A stretch of 8,635 nucleotides of DNA from Gammaproteobacteria bacterium. Its GTDB lineage: Bacteria > Pseudomonadota > Gammaproteobacteria > HK1. The notes under the pieces were generated by a model. It was not told the DNA's origin. It saw only the letters and a list, made by a program, of their open reading frames with translations, and made no database searches. Where the stretch lies: positions 1-8,635 of the forward strand of contig JAGRHX010000579.1 in assembly GCA_020444775.1 (NCBI GenBank), in the 5' to 3' direction. Both the position numbers and the translations under genes were made by a program. Shown piece after piece: positions 7,084 to 8,635 of the stretch (positions are counted from its first letter, which is position 1; each line of letters opens with the position of its first letter).

Positions 7084-7719
7084 TCAGCAGAGGAATTGCC
7101 GGATGGCATTGCGATTGACATAGAAGTCCAGGGCCAGATCCTGCTGCTCGGAATCGCCCGCGAAAGACGCCTGGCTCACGTAGCTCGGCAACTTCGAGCG
7201 AAACTGCTCGAGCTCGGACACATCGCTGCCGACCTGTTCCACCTTCGAGAACCATGCATCCATCTCGGCCATGCGCCCGTTGTCGAGCGCGGACCTCTGA
7301 AACTGGGTCAAGCTGATCGTCAGATGGATGAACTCGTCCCGTAAGCCCTCGCACATGGCCTGCGCCTCGGTGAAGTCATCGGACCGGTCCGAGGGACGCC
7401 TTGCAAGGTACTGCTTCTCCAGCTCCGCCGCGATCAGATCGAAGTCCTGCTCCAGATGTCGGGTACGCTGGGCCTGCTCGTGGTAGAGCCGCTGCGCGCC
7501 AGTGGGGTTCAGGGTCAGGATTCCTGTGAGGTATCCCACAAGGAGTATCCCGGCGTTCACCGACACGAAGGCCAGCAGCCCGCGACGGGACGCGCCGGCC
7601 GTGAAGCGTACGTGCCCCGTCAGTGACGAGCCCAGCCAGACCAACGAGACAGCGAGCGCACCGATGAGCGCGTAGGTGACGAGCAATTGAACGAGCTGAT
7701 ATTCGAGCGATGTGTTCAT
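7084..7719 (-). CDS. Uncharacterised protein with two membrane helices and a helical soluble domain
   Basis: I do not recognise this 211-residue protein. It has two strongly hydrophobic segments near the N-terminus (about 10-31 and 47-70), joined by a short basic loop (HVRFTAGASRRG, 36-47). After them comes a roughly 140-residue soluble part rich in Glu, Gln, Asp and Leu that looks mostly helical, with coiled-coil-like stretches around 78-105 and 120-175. By the positive-inside rule the basic loop would be cytoplasmic, placing both the N-terminus and the large helical domain in the periplasm; this is inference. The start at 7719 has AAGAGG (7730-7735) ten bases upstream, slightly far. It follows the DUF2333 gene on the same strand after 111 bases, so the two may share a transcript. 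The C-terminus ends in Cys. Confidence 0.75.
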   Translation of the reverse strand: MNTSLEYQLVQLLVTYALIGALAVSLVWLGSSLTGHVRFTAGASRRGLLAFVSVNAGILLVGYLTGILTLNPTGAQRLYHEQAQRTRHLEQDFDLIAAELEKQYLARRPSDRSDDFTEAQAMCEGLRDEFIHLTISLTQFQRSALDNGRMAEMDAWFSKVEQVGSDVSELEQFRSKLPSYVSQASFAGDSEQQDLALDFYVNRNAIRQFLC

Positions 7720-7830
7720 GTTCTCATTGCCTCTTGGAGTGAATGAAAGCGCGTGAAGGCATGGCCGGTGATGGAACCGCTGTCCGCCTCAGGGGCACGA
7801 TGTCGGACGATGACCGCGCTTCGCCCGGCT

Positions 7831-8635
7831 TCAGCCTTCGGCGATGAGCTGACGCAGCTCGATGAGCGCGGCGTTGGCGCGCGACATATAGGACGCCATG
7901 ACCAGCGAGTGATTCGTCAGCAGACCAAAGCCCGAGGTGTTGAGAATCAGTGGACTCCTGACGGTTGCTTGTGTCTCCTCCAGCTTGCGGATGATCTGCT
8001 CGAGCGCGCCGTCGGCTGCCTTTGCCTCGATGACGTTGCCGAAGTCACGCTCGATGCCGCGTAAGGTGTGCAGCAGCGCCCAGGCGTAGCCACGGGCTTC
8101 GTAGAAGACGTTGTCTACATCCTTCCATGGCGTTCGCGTGAACTCCGCGCCAGCACCTTGTTCGGCGCCTCGCGTGCCGGCGCTCGGGCCGAGCACATTG
8201 CCAGAGAGCTGTTGCGCGTAGGCGCCGAGCCGCTTGCCCACGGTGGCGAGATAGAAATTCAGGTTGTCCGCGCGTACGAAGAAGCGGGCCTGCTCCGAGC
8301 CGGACGTATGCAGCCGATGCAGATACCGGCGCAAGGCCTCGGTACCTGCCGCGAATTCCTCTTCCGTCGCAGGCAGCATCCAGTGTGAGTCGTCGAAGTG
8401 GAACTGGGCGTCGGCCTGCGCCAGGTCACGGTCTTCCGCGGACTGGGTCTGCTCACGTGAGAAGTCATTTCTCAGCGCGCGAACCGAGTCGCGCAGCTCG
8501 ATTACCACGCCGCGCTCCCAGCTGGGCATGTTGTCCAGCAGGGACCAGGGTGGCAGCACGTCGTTGCGCAGATACCCCCCTGATTTGCTCAACAAGGTGT
8601 GGGAAACACCGATGAGAGCGGCGGTGGTGTGTGCG
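7831..8635 (-). CDS. DUF2333 family protein, C-terminal part (5' end outside window)
   Basis: About 267 residues are present; the frame stays open to the right edge, so the TTG at 8595 is not the true start. The first visible residues, AHTTAALIGVSHTLLSKSGG, lead into YLRNDVLPPWSLLDNMPSWE (fragment residues 21-40), then ALRNDFSREQTQSAEDRDLA. Late conserved segments are FYEARGYAWALLH (177-189) and SPLILNTSGFGLLTNHSLVM (227-246) followed by SRANAALIELRQL. These fit the DUF2333 family as I know it, including its C-terminal end. Family members are usually about 350 residues with an N-terminal membrane helix, which would lie outside the window. Function is unknown; an envelope-associated role is guesswork. 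It precedes the 211-residue gene on the same strand. Confidence 0.85.
   Translation of the reverse strand, partial: AHTTAALIGVSHTLLSKSGGYLRNDVLPPWSLLDNMPSWERGVVIELRDSVRALRNDFSREQTQSAEDRDLAQADAQFHFDDSHWMLPATEEEFAAGTEALRRYLHRLHTSGSEQARFFVRADNLNFYLATVGKRLGAYAQQLSGNVLGPSAGTRGAEQGAGAEFTRTPWKDVDNVFYEARGYAWALLHTLRGIERDFGNVIEAKAADGALEQIIRKLEETQATVRSPLILNTSGFGLLTNHSLVMASYMSRANAALIELRQLIAEG

Noticed and set aside
8596..8635. TTG at 8595 as start of the DUF2333 gene
   Set aside because: The frame stays open upstream to the window edge and those residues fit the family, so the gene is simply cut by the edge.

Overview
The window reads as a chromosomal piece of a high-GC gammaproteobacterium. The base composition is clearly GC-rich by eye. 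It carries a DUF2333 gene and a DUF4389 gene, families I associate mainly with environmental Gammaproteobacteria, next to a TRAP transporter and a bacterial OPT transporter. I would not name a genus. No mobile element, CRISPR array, tRNA or rRNA was seen.

Layout. Bases 1-1175 (+) hold the C-terminal part of a hybrid sensor histidine kinase: the end of the ATPase domain, a degenerate receiver and a canonical receiver. After a 204-base gap comes an OPT-family membrane transporter (1380-3131, +). It converges on a complete tripartite TRAP operon on the minus strand. In transcription order this is dctP (6135-5128, periplasmic binding protein), a 142-base gap with a strong stem-loop, dctQ (4985-4503, small permease) and dctM (4506-3205, large permease). 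dctQ and dctM overlap by ATGA. A 12-bp hairpin lies between the convergent OPT and dctM ends.

Upstream of dctP is about 390 bases without a credible gene. It contains a candidate promoter and operator and, further away, a 9-bp hairpin. Beyond it, also on the minus strand, are three genes of poorly understood function: a DUF2333 protein cut by the right window edge (8635-7831), an unrecognised 211-residue protein with two predicted membrane helices (7719-7084), and a small DUF4389 membrane protein (6874-6527). A strong imperfect hairpin follows the second of these and may separate it from the third.

How the genes work together. DctP, DctQ and DctM form one sodium- or proton-coupled uptake system, probably for an organic acid; the exact substrate cannot be read from sequence. 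OPT proteins import peptides or metal chelates. No direct link between the kinase, the OPT transporter and the TRAP operon is visible. The DUF2333/211-aa/DUF4389 stretch is the least characterised part and the best place to look for something new, but nothing here proves a novel system.
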